From assembly GCF_029870285.1 (NCBI RefSeq), contig NZ_JACSYA010000019.1, forward strand, positions 1 through 64,000: a DNA stretch of 64,000 nt, read 5' to 3'. Positions 16,266 to 24,890 of the stretch are shown here, one piece after another (within the stretch, counting starts at the first letter, position 1; every line of letters begins with the position of its first letter). The DNA is from Delftia sp. PS-11. GTDB taxonomy: Bacteria > Pseudomonadota > Gammaproteobacteria > Burkholderiales > Burkholderiaceae_C. The translations under genes and the position numbers were made by a program. The notes beneath the pieces were generated by a model, which saw only the letters and a list, made by a program, of their open reading frames with translations, did no database searches and was not told where the DNA came from.

Positions 16266-17528
16266 ATGCATGAATGCCCCACGACCGTCTTTCCGCAGCA
16301 GATACGCTGGGAAAACGATGGCACCAGCCGGATTCCGTTCCAGGCCTACACGGATGATTCCGTGTACCGCAAGGAACTGGACCGGCTTTTTTACCAAGGC
16401 CACTGGAACTACGTGGGCCTGGAGGCCGAGGTCCCTGCGCCAGGAGACTTCAAGCGCACGGTGATTGGCGAGCGGTCGGTGCTGATGGTGCGCGACAAGG
16501 ATGGCTCGATCCATGTGGTCGAGAACGTCTGCGCGCACCGTGGCATGGCGTTCTGCCGCGAGCGCCACGGCAACCGGGATAATCTGACCTGCCCTTATCA
16601 CCAGTGGAGCTACACGCTCTCCGGCGACCTGCAGGGCGTGCCGTTTCGCCGTGGCGTGAAGCAAGATGGCAAGGTCCATGGCGGCATGCCAGCCGACTTC
16701 AACCCGGCCGACCATGGGCTGACCAAGCTCAAGGTGGCTGCACGCGGCGGCGTGGTCTTCGCTTCATTCGACCATGGCGTGGAGCCGCTGGAGGCGTTTC
16801 TCGGCCCGGTCATGCTGGGTTATTTCGACCGACTGTTCAATGGCCGCAAGCTGCGCATTCTGGGCTACAACCGGCAGCGCATTCCGGGCAACTGGAAGCT
16901 GATGCAGGAGAACATCAAGGACCCCTACCATCCGGGCCTGCTGCACACATGGTTCGTCACGTTCGGGCTTTGGCGCGCAGACAACAAGTCGCAGCTTCTG
17001 ATGGATGCGCAGCACCGGCATGCGGCGATGGTGTCCACGCGCGGCACCGCTGGCCAGGCGGGCCAGGTCACGCAGGTATCCAGCTTCAAGGCGGGCATGC
17101 AGCTGAATGATCCGCGCTTCCTGGATATCGTGCACGAGCCCTGGTGGGGGGCGCCGACTGCCGTCATGATGACCGTGTTTCCCAGCGTCATCTTCCAGCA
17201 GCAGGTCAACAGCGTTTCCACGCGCCATATCCAGCCGGACGGCCACGGCGCCTTCGACTTTGTCTGGACCCATTTCGGTTTTGATGATGACGATGACGCC
17301 ATGACCCAGCGACGCCTGCGCCAGGCCAATCTGTTCGGCCCGGCCGGTTTCGTGTCGGCCGATGACGGCGAGGTCATCGAATGGTCACAGGAAGGTTTCG
17401 AGACCAAGCCCGCGCACCGCACGCTGGCTGAACTCGACGGCCGCGAAGTGGGCGATACCGACCATATGGTCACGGAAACACTGATCCGGGGCATGTACGC
17501 CTACTGGCGCAAGGTGATGGAGGCGTGA
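16266..17528 (+). CDS. Rieske oxygenase large subunit, salicylate 5-hydroxylase/anthranilate dioxygenase-like
   Basis: This 420-residue protein is the catalytic alpha subunit of a ring-hydroxylating oxygenase. The Rieske [2Fe-2S] ligands are Cys89 and His91, then Cys109 and His112. The mononuclear iron site has Asp219 in the electron-bridge position, His222 and His227 (DPYHPGLLH). The acidic pair in [11 protein letters not shown] probably supplies the third ligand. From memory the sequence is close to NagG and related to AndAc. The NahR/NagR-like regulator favours salicylate, giving gentisate, but anthranilate cannot be excluded. An AAAGGAGA site precedes the ATG. The small subunit, ferredoxin and reductase follow in order. 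Confidence 0.88.
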   Translation: MHECPTTVFPQQIRWENDGTSRIPFQAYTDDSVYRKELDRLFYQGHWNYVGLEAEVPAPGDFKRTVIGERSVLMVRDKDGSIHVVENVCAHRGMAFCRERHGNRDNLTCPYHQWSYTLSGDLQGVPFRRGVKQDGKVHGGMPADFNPADHGLTKLKVAARGGVVFASFDHGVEPLEAFLGPVMLGYFDRLFNGRKLRILGYNRQRIPGNWKLMQENIKDPYHPGLLHTWFVTFGLWRADNKSQLLMDAQHRHAAMVSTRGTAGQAGQVTQVSSFKAGMQLNDPRFLDIVHEPWWGAPTAVMMTVFPSVIFQQQVNSVSTRHIQPDGHGAFDFVWTHFGFDDDDDAMTQRRLRQANLFGPAGFVSADDGEVIEWSQEGFETKPAHRTLAELDGREVGDTDHMVTETLIRGMYAYWRKVMEA

Positions 17529-17530
17529 GC

Positions 17531-18004
17531 ATGGACCTGCACAACTACTTTGAGCTGGGCCAGCTCTACGCCCGCTACGCATCGGCGCTGGATGCCGCCG
17601 ACTGGGAAGCATGGCCCGATTTTTTCACCGAGGACTGTGTCTACAGGCTGCAACCGCGCGAAAACCACGAGAGGGCCTTCCCGCTGGCGACCCTGGCCTT
17701 CGACAGCAAGGGCATGCTCAAGGACCGTGTCTACGGTATCCGCGAGACGCTGTTCCACGACCCTTACTACCAGCGCCATGTGGTCGCAGCGCCGCTGGTG
17801 CGCCGCATCGATGCCGATGGCCGCATCCATGCCGAGGCCAACTATGCCGTGTTCCGCACACGGCTGTCCAAGGAGTCCACAGTGTTCAACGTGGGGCGCA
17901 CGATCGACGAGGTCGTGCCCACGCCGCAGGGCCTGAAGTTCGCGTCGCGCCTGGTGGTCTACGACAGCGAGATGATTCCCAACTCGCTGATCTACCCCAT
18001 CTGA
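17531..18004 (+). CDS. ring-hydroxylating oxygenase small (beta) subunit
   Basis: A 157-residue protein of the SnoaL-like cone fold used by oxygenase beta subunits, with the usual N-terminal helix ([20 protein letters not shown]) and [10 protein letters not shown]. It has no metal site and stabilises the alpha3beta3 hexamer. The ATG at 17531 has GGAGG seven bases upstream. An in-frame GTG at 17525 overlaps the large-subunit stop. It lies two bases after that stop, consistent with coupled translation. Resembles NagH and AndAd. Confidence 0.88.
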   Translation: MDLHNYFELGQLYARYASALDAADWEAWPDFFTEDCVYRLQPRENHERAFPLATLAFDSKGMLKDRVYGIRETLFHDPYYQRHVVAAPLVRRIDADGRIHAEANYAVFRTRLSKESTVFNVGRTIDEVVPTPQGLKFASRLVVYDSEMIPNSLIYPI

Positions 18005-18013
18005 GGAGCCGCC

Positions 18014-18328
18014 ATGACAACCCATTGGATCGATGCGGCAGCGCAGGATGATGTGCCGCAGGATGATGTGATCGGCCTGATCGTGCAGGGCCGCGATATT
18101 GCGCTGTACGGCGTGGGCGGAGAGGTCTTCGCCACCGACAACCTGTGCACCCACGGCAATGCACGGCTGTGCGACGGTTTTCTGGAAGGGCACGAGATCG
18201 AGTGCCCGCTGCACCAGGGACGGTTTGATGTGCGCTCGGGCCAGCCCACCTGCCCGCCGGTGACGTCCGCCGTGCGCAGCTACCCGGTACGGATCGAGGG
18301 CGGCCGCGTCTGGCTGGCCCTGGACTGA
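18014..18328 (+). CDS. Rieske-type ferredoxin of the oxygenase
   Basis: A 104-residue soluble Rieske [2Fe-2S] ferredoxin that carries electrons from the reductase to the oxygenase. Ligands are Cys45 and His47 in CTHG and Cys64 and His67 in CPLHQG, the standard spacing. GAGGAG lies just before the ATG. It sits between the small-subunit and reductase genes, as in the and and nag systems. Confidence 0.92.
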   Translation: MTTHWIDAAAQDDVPQDDVIGLIVQGRDIALYGVGGEVFATDNLCTHGNARLCDGFLEGHEIECPLHQGRFDVRSGQPTCPPVTSAVRSYPVRIEGGRVWLALD

Positions 18329-18349
18329 ATCCACACCAAGGAGACTCCC

Positions 18350-19609
18350 ATGACCATGGAGCAACCCCAGGTTGCGGCCGCCGCATGCCCGCCCCACAGC
18401 ATCGTGATCGTCGGTGCCGGCCAGGCAGGCGGCTGGGCCGCGCAGACGCTGCGCAAGGAAGGCTATGCCGGCCCCATTGTGCTGATCGGTGATGAAATGT
18501 ACCCTCCGCACGAGCGCCCGCCTCTGTCCAAGACGGTGCTGGCAGGTTTGGCGCCAGCGGACAGCACCTGGCTGATGCCGGCCGCTGCCTTTGACGCACT
18601 GGGCGTGGACTGGCGCCGGGGCGCCAGGGCGCGCCGGATCGACCGCGCAGCACGGCAGGTGCTGCTGGAAGATGGCACGGCCCTGCCCTACGGCCGGCTC
18701 ATTCTGTGCACGGGCGGCAGGGCGCGCCGGCCCGACTGGGCTCCACCCGAACCAGGCTCCCAGCCGCTGTACACGCTGCGCACCATCGATGATGCGCTGG
18801 CTCTGGCGGCGGTGCTGGAGCATGCCCGCCGCCTGGTGGTGGTCGGCGGCGGCTGGATCGGGCTGGAGGTGGCGTCCACAGCGCGCCAGCGCGGCGCCGA
18901 GGTGGTGGTTGTCGAAGCCCAGTCGCGCCTGTGCGAGCGCACGGTGCCGCCAGAGATCTCAGAGCACCTGCTGGCACTGCATCAGGCGCAAGGCGTGCAG
19001 GTGCTGCTGGCATCGGGGGTGGCGGCATGGGAGCCGGCACCGGATGGCAGCGCCCTGGTGCAGCTGGCCGACGGCAGCACGCTGGCCTGCGATGCCATCG
19101 TGCTGGGCATCGGCCTGGTGCCCAACGACGATCTGGCGCGCGAAGCCGGCCTGGCCTGCGATGGCGGTGTGCTGGTCGATGGTCAGTGCAGAACCAGCGA
19201 CCCCGATATTCTGGCCGCCGGCGATGTGGCGGTATCGCTCAACCCCTGGGCCGGACGCAGGATGCGCCTGGAGTCCTGGCAGAACGCGCAGGAGCAAGGC
19301 ATTGCGGCAGCGCGCGCCGCGCTGGGTCTGGCGGTGGACTACCAGCCCCTGCCCTGGTTCTGGTCCGACCAGTACGGCATGAACCTGCAGATCTATGGCA
19401 TGCCCCGGCAGGAGCACCGCGCCGTGCAGCGCGGGGAGATGGCGGAGGGCCGCTTCCTGCGGCTCTATCTCGAAGGCGATGTGGTGCAGGCCGCCATTGG
19501 CGCCAATGCAGGGCGCGAGCTGCGTTTTGCACGCAGGCTGATCGAGCAGCGCATACATATCGATACCGCCCGGCTGGCCGACACGGACATCCCCCTGTCC
19601 CAATTGTGA
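18350..19609 (+). CDS. FAD-dependent NAD(P)H-ferredoxin reductase of the oxygenase
   Basis: A 419-residue flavoprotein of the glutathione-reductase-like ferredoxin reductase group. It has an FAD dinucleotide motif (IVGAGQAGGWAA, from residue 20), the RPPLSK segment, a second nucleotide motif (VVGGGWIGLEVA) for NAD(P)H, and the late FAD motif ILAAGDVA. It reduces the ferredoxin encoded just upstream. AAGGAGA precedes the ATG. Together the four genes at 16266-19609 form a complete three-component oxygenase system in the order large, small, ferredoxin, reductase. Confidence 0.92.
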   Translation: MTMEQPQVAAAACPPHSIVIVGAGQAGGWAAQTLRKEGYAGPIVLIGDEMYPPHERPPLSKTVLAGLAPADSTWLMPAAAFDALGVDWRRGARARRIDRAARQVLLEDGTALPYGRLILCTGGRARRPDWAPPEPGSQPLYTLRTIDDALALAAVLEHARRLVVVGGGWIGLEVASTARQRGAEVVVVEAQSRLCERTVPPEISEHLLALHQAQGVQVLLASGVAAWEPAPDGSALVQLADGSTLACDAIVLGIGLVPNDDLAREAGLACDGGVLVDGQCRTSDPDILAAGDVAVSLNPWAGRRMRLESWQNAQEQGIAAARAALGLAVDYQPLPWFWSDQYGMNLQIYGMPRQEHRAVQRGEMAEGRFLRLYLEGDVVQAAIGANAGRELRFARRLIEQRIHIDTARLADTDIPLSQL

Positions 19610-19652
19610 GCGCCCAAGGCGCCCGGATAAAAAAACCAAGGAGACAAAAACC

Positions 19653-21038
19653 ATGCGTCACATTGACGTTCAACAAATGGCGGACCATGCCAGATTCAAC
19701 CGCTTCCACGGGCTTGTGCTGCTGTGGTGCGCGCTCATCATCGTGTTCGACGGCTACGACCTGGCGGTTGTCGGCATCGCGCTGCCTTCCATCATGAAAG
19801 ACCTGGGGGTCGATCCGACCCAGGCAGGCTTCATGGTCAGCGCCGCGCTGTTCGGGATGATGTTCGGCGCGATCTTTCTGGGGGCGGTTGCCGACCGCAT
19901 CGGCAGGCGCTGGGCCATCACGATCTGCATTTTGCTGTTCAGCCTGTTCACGGCAGCGGCAGGGCTGACGCATGATCCACTGCTGTTTGCCGGCTCGCGC
20001 TTTCTCGCCGGCCTGGGCATTGGCGGCGTCATGCCCAATGTAGTCGCCCACATGACCGAGTACGCGCCCAGGAAGATGCGCGCCACGCTGGTCACGCTCA
20101 TGTTCAGCGGCTACGCGGTCGGGGGCATTCTTGCCGCGCTGCTGGGCAAGGGCCTGATCGAAGCCTATGGCTGGCCGTCGGTTTTCTTTGCCGCCGCGCT
20201 GCCAGTGCTGCTCATCCCGTTGCTGCTGAAGTCCCTGCCGGAGTCCATGGCCTTTCTGACCGCCCAGGGCCGCCACGAGGAGGTCAAGCGCATTGCCGCG
20301 CGCATCGATCCCAGCTACGAGCCACAGGCATCGGACCAGATTGCCGTGTCTTCACAGACAGTGGCCCATGCCAGCGCCCCCACGCGCCAGCTGTTCAGTC
20401 AGGGGCGCGGCTTCAGCACGGTCATGCTCTGGGTCGCGTTTTTCATGTGCCTGTTCATGGTGTATGCGCTGAGTTCCTGGCTGACCCGGCTGATGGCGGG
20501 TGCCGGCTACAGCCTGGGCTCGGCGCTGACTTTCGTGCTGGTGCTCAATGCCGGGGCCATTGCCGGTGCCATCGGGGGCGGCTGGCTGGCCGACCGCTTC
20601 CATATCAAGCGCGTGCTGGCCGCCATGTATGCGCTGGCGGCGGTGTCGGTCAGCCTGCTGGGCTTCGCCATGCCGCAGGCCCTGCTGTTCCTGGTGGTGG
20701 CGCTTGCAGGCGCCTCGACCATCGGCACGCAGATCGTGGCCAATGCCTACACCGGGCAGTTCTATCCCATGCCGATCCGATCGACCGGCCTGGGGTTTGC
20801 GCTGGGCATGGGCCGCAGCGGCGCGATTCTGGCGCCCATCATGATCGGCGTGCTGGTGAGCTGGCAATTGCCGCTGCAGCACAACTTTTTTGCGATCGGC
20901 ATCCCCGGCCTCATCGGCATGGTGGCCGTGCTGCTGGTCGATGACAGCAAAAGCGCCTCTGCACAGCCTGAGGCGCCAGGCAATACCCCAGCAATGGCAA
21001 CGGACAGGCCCGTGGCCGTCCCTGCAGGCAGGCATTGA
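19653..21038 (+). CDS. aromatic acid:H+ symporter, MFS (AAHS family)
   Basis: A 461-residue, twelve-helix major facilitator. The first helix carries the FDGYDLAVVG motif of the aromatic-acid symporters PcaK and BenK, in which the aspartates are essential. GAVADRIGRRWA between helices 2 and 3 is the family signature. It lies 43 bp after the reductase gene with AAGGAGA before the ATG. It would import the oxygenase substrate, probably salicylate or a related hydroxybenzoate or aminobenzoate. Confidence 0.92.
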   Translation: MRHIDVQQMADHARFNRFHGLVLLWCALIIVFDGYDLAVVGIALPSIMKDLGVDPTQAGFMVSAALFGMMFGAIFLGAVADRIGRRWAITICILLFSLFTAAAGLTHDPLLFAGSRFLAGLGIGGVMPNVVAHMTEYAPRKMRATLVTLMFSGYAVGGILAALLGKGLIEAYGWPSVFFAAALPVLLIPLLLKSLPESMAFLTAQGRHEEVKRIAARIDPSYEPQASDQIAVSSQTVAHASAPTRQLFSQGRGFSTVMLWVAFFMCLFMVYALSSWLTRLMAGAGYSLGSALTFVLVLNAGAIAGAIGGGWLADRFHIKRVLAAMYALAAVSVSLLGFAMPQALLFLVVALAGASTIGTQIVANAYTGQFYPMPIRSTGLGFALGMGRSGAILAPIMIGVLVSWQLPLQHNFFAIGIPGLIGMVAVLLVDDSKSASAQPEAPGNTPAMATDRPVAVPAGRH

Positions 21039-21041
21039 CCA

Positions 21042-21087
21042 TGGCCTTGCCGAGGCTGCCCATGGGCAGCGCACTATGGCAAGGCCA
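21042..21087. repeat. nested perfect inverted repeats
   Basis: An outer pair (TGGCCTTGCC at 21042-21051 and GGCAAGGCCA at 21078-21087) encloses the perfect 16-bp palindrome GCTGCCCATGGGCAGC (21055-21070). It starts three bases after the transporter stop. It could attenuate or end the oxygenase operon transcript before the regulator gene; there is no T-run. Confidence 0.6.
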
Positions 21088-21131
21088 GCAATTGCGCCCG
21101 GCCATCCCCCTCACAAGACCCACTATGATGA

Positions 21132-21148
21132 ACATCACTGATAGTGAT
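21132..21148. promoter_or_regulatory. palindrome upstream of the NagR-like gene
   Basis: ATCACT-GAT-AGTGAT is a perfect 6-bp inverted repeat immediately before the regulator start. It may be an autoregulatory site. It shares the TCAC/GTGA half-site with the oxygenase promoter box. Confidence 0.4.
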
Positions 21149-21158
21149 GGAGGCCGCA

Positions 21159-22085
21159 ATGGAGCTGTCCGATATCGACCTCAATCTTCTGGTGCTGTTT
21201 CAGCAGCTGATGGTGGAGCGGCGGGTTTCCAGGGTCGCCGACAAACTGGGCATCACGCAGCCAGCCGTGAGCAATTCGCTGGCGAAGCTGCGCCGCCTCT
21301 TCGGCGATGAGCTGTTCGTGCGCACCCCTGGCGGCATGGTGCCCACGCCCTTTGCAGAGCAATTGGGCGAGCCCGTGGGTCATGCACTGGGCATGATCCA
21401 TGCCGGCCTCAACCAGCGTGCGCAATTCGAGCCTGCGACCTTGAGGCGCACCATCACGATCGGCATGACCGACATCGGCGAAATCGTCTTTCTGCCCGCG
21501 CTGATCGAGCGGCTGGGACGCGAGGCGCCTGGCGTCGTGCTGAACACGGTGCGCAACACGGCCGTGACCCTGCGCGACGACATGGAGGCCGGCAAGGTGG
21601 ATCTGGCCATCGGCCTGATCCCGCAACTGAAGGCCGGCTTCTTTCAGCGCCGGCTGTTCACCCAGCCCTACGTGTGCCTGTTGCGCCGGGGGCATGCGCT
21701 GGACCGCCCGGACCTGACACTGGCAGACTACCAAAAGGCCGAGCACCTCGTCATCGTCTCTGCCGGCACAGGCCATGGCCAGGTGGACGAGCTCATTCGG
21801 TCGGCAGGCATCGAGCGGGCGGTGCGCCTGACGGTGCCGCATTTCGTGAGCGTGGGCCATATCCTGCAGCGCTCGGCGCTGGTGGCCACGGTACCGCAGC
21901 GGCTGGCGCAGACACTGGTCGAGCCATTTGGGCTGTCCATGCGCGCCCATCCCGCCCAGCTGCCTGATGCACCGATCCATGTGTTCTGGCACGCCCGCAT
22001 GCACCGCACGCCGGTGAACCAGTGGCTGCGCGGCATCGTGTTCGAGCTGTTTAGCGGCGCCACGCACGAAGCTGCCGGCACTTGA
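21159..22085 (+). CDS. NahR/NagR-like LysR activator
   Basis: A 308-residue LysR regulator that resembles NahR and NagR along its length: MELSDIDLNLLVLFQQLMVE, RRVS, QPAVSNSLAKLRRLF, FVRTPGGMVPTP, GMTDIGEI, SAGTGHGQVD, HFVSVGHILQR and EPFGLS. Those regulators respond to salicylate and activate naphthalene or salicylate genes. The ATG at 21159 is chosen because it aligns with the MELRDLDLNLL start of NagR and has GGAGG five bases upstream; ATG 21147 is in frame. It lies on the same strand as the oxygenase operon and probably acts at the box at 16062-16076. Confidence 0.9.
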   Translation: MELSDIDLNLLVLFQQLMVERRVSRVADKLGITQPAVSNSLAKLRRLFGDELFVRTPGGMVPTPFAEQLGEPVGHALGMIHAGLNQRAQFEPATLRRTITIGMTDIGEIVFLPALIERLGREAPGVVLNTVRNTAVTLRDDMEAGKVDLAIGLIPQLKAGFFQRRLFTQPYVCLLRRGHALDRPDLTLADYQKAEHLVIVSAGTGHGQVDELIRSAGIERAVRLTVPHFVSVGHILQRSALVATVPQRLAQTLVEPFGLSMRAHPAQLPDAPIHVFWHARMHRTPVNQWLRGIVFELFSGATHEAAGT

Positions 22086-22119
22086 CAGCGCAGGCTGTGG
22101 CCAGCGTGTGCGGGGCACA

Positions 22120-23040
22120 TCACAGGTCCTGCGCTGTGGTGCCAGGCCCGCCCTGGGTCAGGCGCAACGCATGCGCGGTAAAGCGCTCCAGCACGCGGCT
22201 GGCGTTGCCCTTGCGCCGAGCCAGCGCAATGCCCACATGGAACCCCTGCGGGTTGTCGGTCAGCGTCAGGCATTTCACGCCCGGCGGCACCACACGCCGG
22301 GCCACGCCAGCCACCAGCCCTACGCCCAGGCCGGTGGCCACCAGACTCAGGATGGTCTGCACCTGCATGGCCTCCTGGGCGACGCGCGGCACAAAGCCCG
22401 AGAGCTGGCAGCGCATCATGGCCAGCACCGATAGCCCGGGCACCTTGGCCTGGGGGTACATGATGAAAGGCTCGGACGCCGCCTCGCTCAGGGCGATGGC
22501 CTCGCGCTGCGCCAGCAGGCTGTGCTCAGGCACAGCCAGCACGAACTCGTCCCTGTCCAGCGGCAGCAGGTCAAAGCCCACCGGGTCCGGCACGGGGTAG
22601 CGCACCAGACCTGCATCGAAACGGCGCGAAACCAGCCCGTCCAGAATTTCAGCGGAGGTGGCTTCGGTCAGCTCCATCGTGATCTTGGGATAGTGATGGC
22701 GCAGCGAGGGAATCAGCCTGGGCAGCAGCGCGTAGGTCGATGAGCCGATGATGCCCAGGCGTATCACACCACCTTCGCCTGCGCGCGCATCCTGCACCGC
22801 CAGGCGGCATTGGTCGGCATGGAACAGCGCACTGCGCGCGTCATGGAGCATGGCCTGGCCCGCATCCGTGAGCACCACACCCGTGGTGGTGCGTTCGAAC
22901 AGCGCGCTGCCCAATTCCTCCTCCAGCTTGCGAATGGACACGGACAGCGGCGGCTGCGCCATGCACAGGCGCTCGGCCGCACGGTGGAAATTGCCTGTCT
23001 CGGCCAGGGCAATGAACTGGCGCAACTGCCGCAGGTTCAT
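22120..23040 (-). CDS. LysR-family regulator, divergent from second acyl-CoA operon
   Basis: A 306-residue LysR protein opening MNLRQLRQFIALAETGNFHR, with QPPLSVSIRKLEEELG as recognition region and a complete effector domain (GIIGSSTYALLPRLIPSL, LVATGLGVGLVAG). It is divergent from the CoA-transferase gene at 23152, with a 111-bp gap that is AT-rich near 23065-23095. This is the classic LysR arrangement, so it probably controls the operon at 23152-28093. It is convergent with the NagR-like gene, 34 bp apart. Confidence 0.92.
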   Translation of the reverse strand: MNLRQLRQFIALAETGNFHRAAERLCMAQPPLSVSIRKLEEELGSALFERTTTGVVLTDAGQAMLHDARSALFHADQCRLAVQDARAGEGGVIRLGIIGSSTYALLPRLIPSLRHHYPKITMELTEATSAEILDGLVSRRFDAGLVRYPVPDPVGFDLLPLDRDEFVLAVPEHSLLAQREAIALSEAASEPFIMYPQAKVPGLSVLAMMRCQLSGFVPRVAQEAMQVQTILSLVATGLGVGLVAGVARRVVPPGVKCLTLTDNPQGFHVGIALARRKGNASRVLERFTAHALRLTQGGPGTTAQDL

Positions 23041-23151
23041 GTGATATCCAAACAGTATCGGTTCAAGAATTTTTAATATTAGACGGAATTACAGAGGCTG
23101 CCTACATTGGCTCCAGGGCTGGCCCGCAGCCCATCGCAAAGGAGGCAAACC

Positions 23152-24345
23152 ATGCAGCAGCACGAATGGGACGCTGGCCCGCTGGCAGGTATCCGCGTGC
23201 TGGATTTGTCCAGCGTGGTGTTCGGTCCGCTGGCCAGCCAGGTGCTGGCAGACTACGGCGCCGAAGTGATCAAGATCGAGCCGCCGGGCGGCGACTCGAC
23301 GCGCCATACCGGCCCGGCCCTGGAGCCCGGCATGGCCGCCATGTTCCTGGGCTGCAACCGCAGCAAGAAAAGCGTGGTGCTGGACCTGAAGCAGCCCGCT
23401 GCGCAGGCCGCGCTGCACGCGCTGATCGCCACGGCCGATGTGCTGATGCACAGCATGCGGCCGCAAAAGCTGGACCGGCTGGGGCTGGACCCGGACAGCC
23501 TGTGCGCGCGCTATCCGCGCCTGGTCTATGCGGGCCTGCACGGCTTTGGCGAAGGCGGGCCTTACGCAGGCATGCCGGCCTACGACGATGTAATACAGGG
23601 CATGAGCGGCCTGGCCGATCTGATGCAGCGCCAGAGCGGCCAGGCGCGCTACCTGCCCACCATCGCTGCCGACAAGACCTGCGCCCTGGTGGCGGCGCAT
23701 GCCGTGCTCGCAGCGCTGCTGCGGCGCGAGCGCCAGGGCCGGGGCGGCTTTGTCGAGATTCCCATGTACGAAACCATGGTGGGCTTCAACCTCGTCGAGC
23801 ATTTCTATGGCATGCACTTCGTGCCGGCACAGGGCGGCGCAGGCTATGCGCGCGTGCTGGCGCCGTGGCGCAAGCCGTACAAAACGCAGGACGGCCATAT
23901 CTGCATGATGCCCTACACCGATGCGCACTGGCGCCGTTTCTTCGAAGCCGTGGGCGAGCCCGGGCTGGCGCAGGACGCGCGCTTTGCCAGCCAGGCCAGC
24001 CGTACGCGCCACATCGCCGAGCTGCTCGAAATTCTGAGCGGCCATGCCGCACAGCAAAGCACACAGCATTGGCTGCAGGTCTGCCAGCGGCTGGAGATTC
24101 CCGCCGCGCCCGTGGCACGCATGGACGATCTGCCGGACGACCCGCACCTCGCAGCCACGGGCTTTTTCGCCAGCGTTCACGACCCGGCCATGGGCGAGCT
24201 GCGCTTTCCCCGCCCGCCTGTGCGCATCGACGGCACGCAGGCGCCCATCACCATGCCCCCACGCCTGGGCCAGCACACGCGCGAACTGCTGCGCGAAGCG
24301 GGCCTGGACGAAGCGGACATCGCACAACTGACGGAGCCTGAATAA
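23152..24345 (+). CDS. class III CoA-transferase (CaiB/BaiF family)
   Basis: A 397-residue CoA-transferase with LAGIRVLDLSSVVFGPLASQ, GAEVIKIEPPGGD and Asp145 in PAYDDVIQG as predicted catalytic residue. AAAGGAGG lies a few bases before the ATG; the frame is open upstream to 23107 but those residues are not family-like. First gene of an operon with a MaoC-like protein, a Bug binding protein and two acyl-CoA dehydrogenases. It would load CoA onto the imported acid. It is a paralogue of the genes at 8046 and 53739 but not a recent copy. Confidence 0.92.
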   Translation: MQQHEWDAGPLAGIRVLDLSSVVFGPLASQVLADYGAEVIKIEPPGGDSTRHTGPALEPGMAAMFLGCNRSKKSVVLDLKQPAAQAALHALIATADVLMHSMRPQKLDRLGLDPDSLCARYPRLVYAGLHGFGEGGPYAGMPAYDDVIQGMSGLADLMQRQSGQARYLPTIAADKTCALVAAHAVLAALLRRERQGRGGFVEIPMYETMVGFNLVEHFYGMHFVPAQGGAGYARVLAPWRKPYKTQDGHICMMPYTDAHWRRFFEAVGEPGLAQDARFASQASRTRHIAELLEILSGHAAQQSTQHWLQVCQRLEIPAAPVARMDDLPDDPHLAATGFFASVHDPAMGELRFPRPPVRIDGTQAPITMPPRLGQHTRELLREAGLDEADIAQLTEPE

Positions 24346-24348
24346 ACC

Positions 24349-24816
24349 ATGAACGATCCGATTGCCCGCCTGGGCCAGGGCATGTACTGGCAGGACCTGC
24401 AGCCGGGCCAGCGCTGGCGCACCTTCCGCCGCACCATCACCGAGGCCGATTTAGTCCAGTTCATCAACGCGACCGGCATGCTGGAAGCCATCTTCATCGA
24501 GGACGGCTACGAGGGCGGCGCAATCCGGGGCCGTCCGGTGCCGGGTGCCTTGACCTATACCTTCATCGAGGGCTTCATCCTGCAGACCCTGATCCAGGGC
24601 ACGGGCCTGGCCATGCTGGAGTTGCACCAGAAGATCCTCGCGCCCGTGCTTGTGGGCGACAGCATCGACGCGCTGGTGGAGGTGACCGGCGTGCGCCCCA
24701 CATCCCAGGGCAACCGCGCTGTTGTCACGTCGCGCATCGAAGTGTTCAACCAGCGCCAGGAACCGGTGATGGAGTACACCGCCACGCGCCTGCTCGCCGG
24801 ACGGCCCACGGCATGA
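24349..24816 (+). CDS. MaoC-like hot-dog protein lacking the hydratase dyad
   Basis: A 155-residue hot-dog-fold protein with the general MaoC layout (ITEADLVQFINATG, VPGALTYTFIEGFILQ, ILAPVLVGDSIDALVEVTGV). In R-specific enoyl-CoA hydratases the loop reads like GDxNPxH, giving a catalytic Asp and His. Here it reads GMLEAIF, so both are replaced. It may be a thioesterase, a binding protein or an enzyme with another mechanism. It starts three bases after the CoA-transferase stop and is clearly in the operon. Confidence 0.82.
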   Translation: MNDPIARLGQGMYWQDLQPGQRWRTFRRTITEADLVQFINATGMLEAIFIEDGYEGGAIRGRPVPGALTYTFIEGFILQTLIQGTGLAMLELHQKILAPVLVGDSIDALVEVTGVRPTSQGNRAVVTSRIEVFNQRQEPVMEYTATRLLAGRPTA

Positions 24817-24890
24817 CAACAGGCCTGCCGTGCGTGGCCCAACGCCACAGGCATTGCAAAGGCTTTGAGACCCTCACCAAGGAGACAAAA

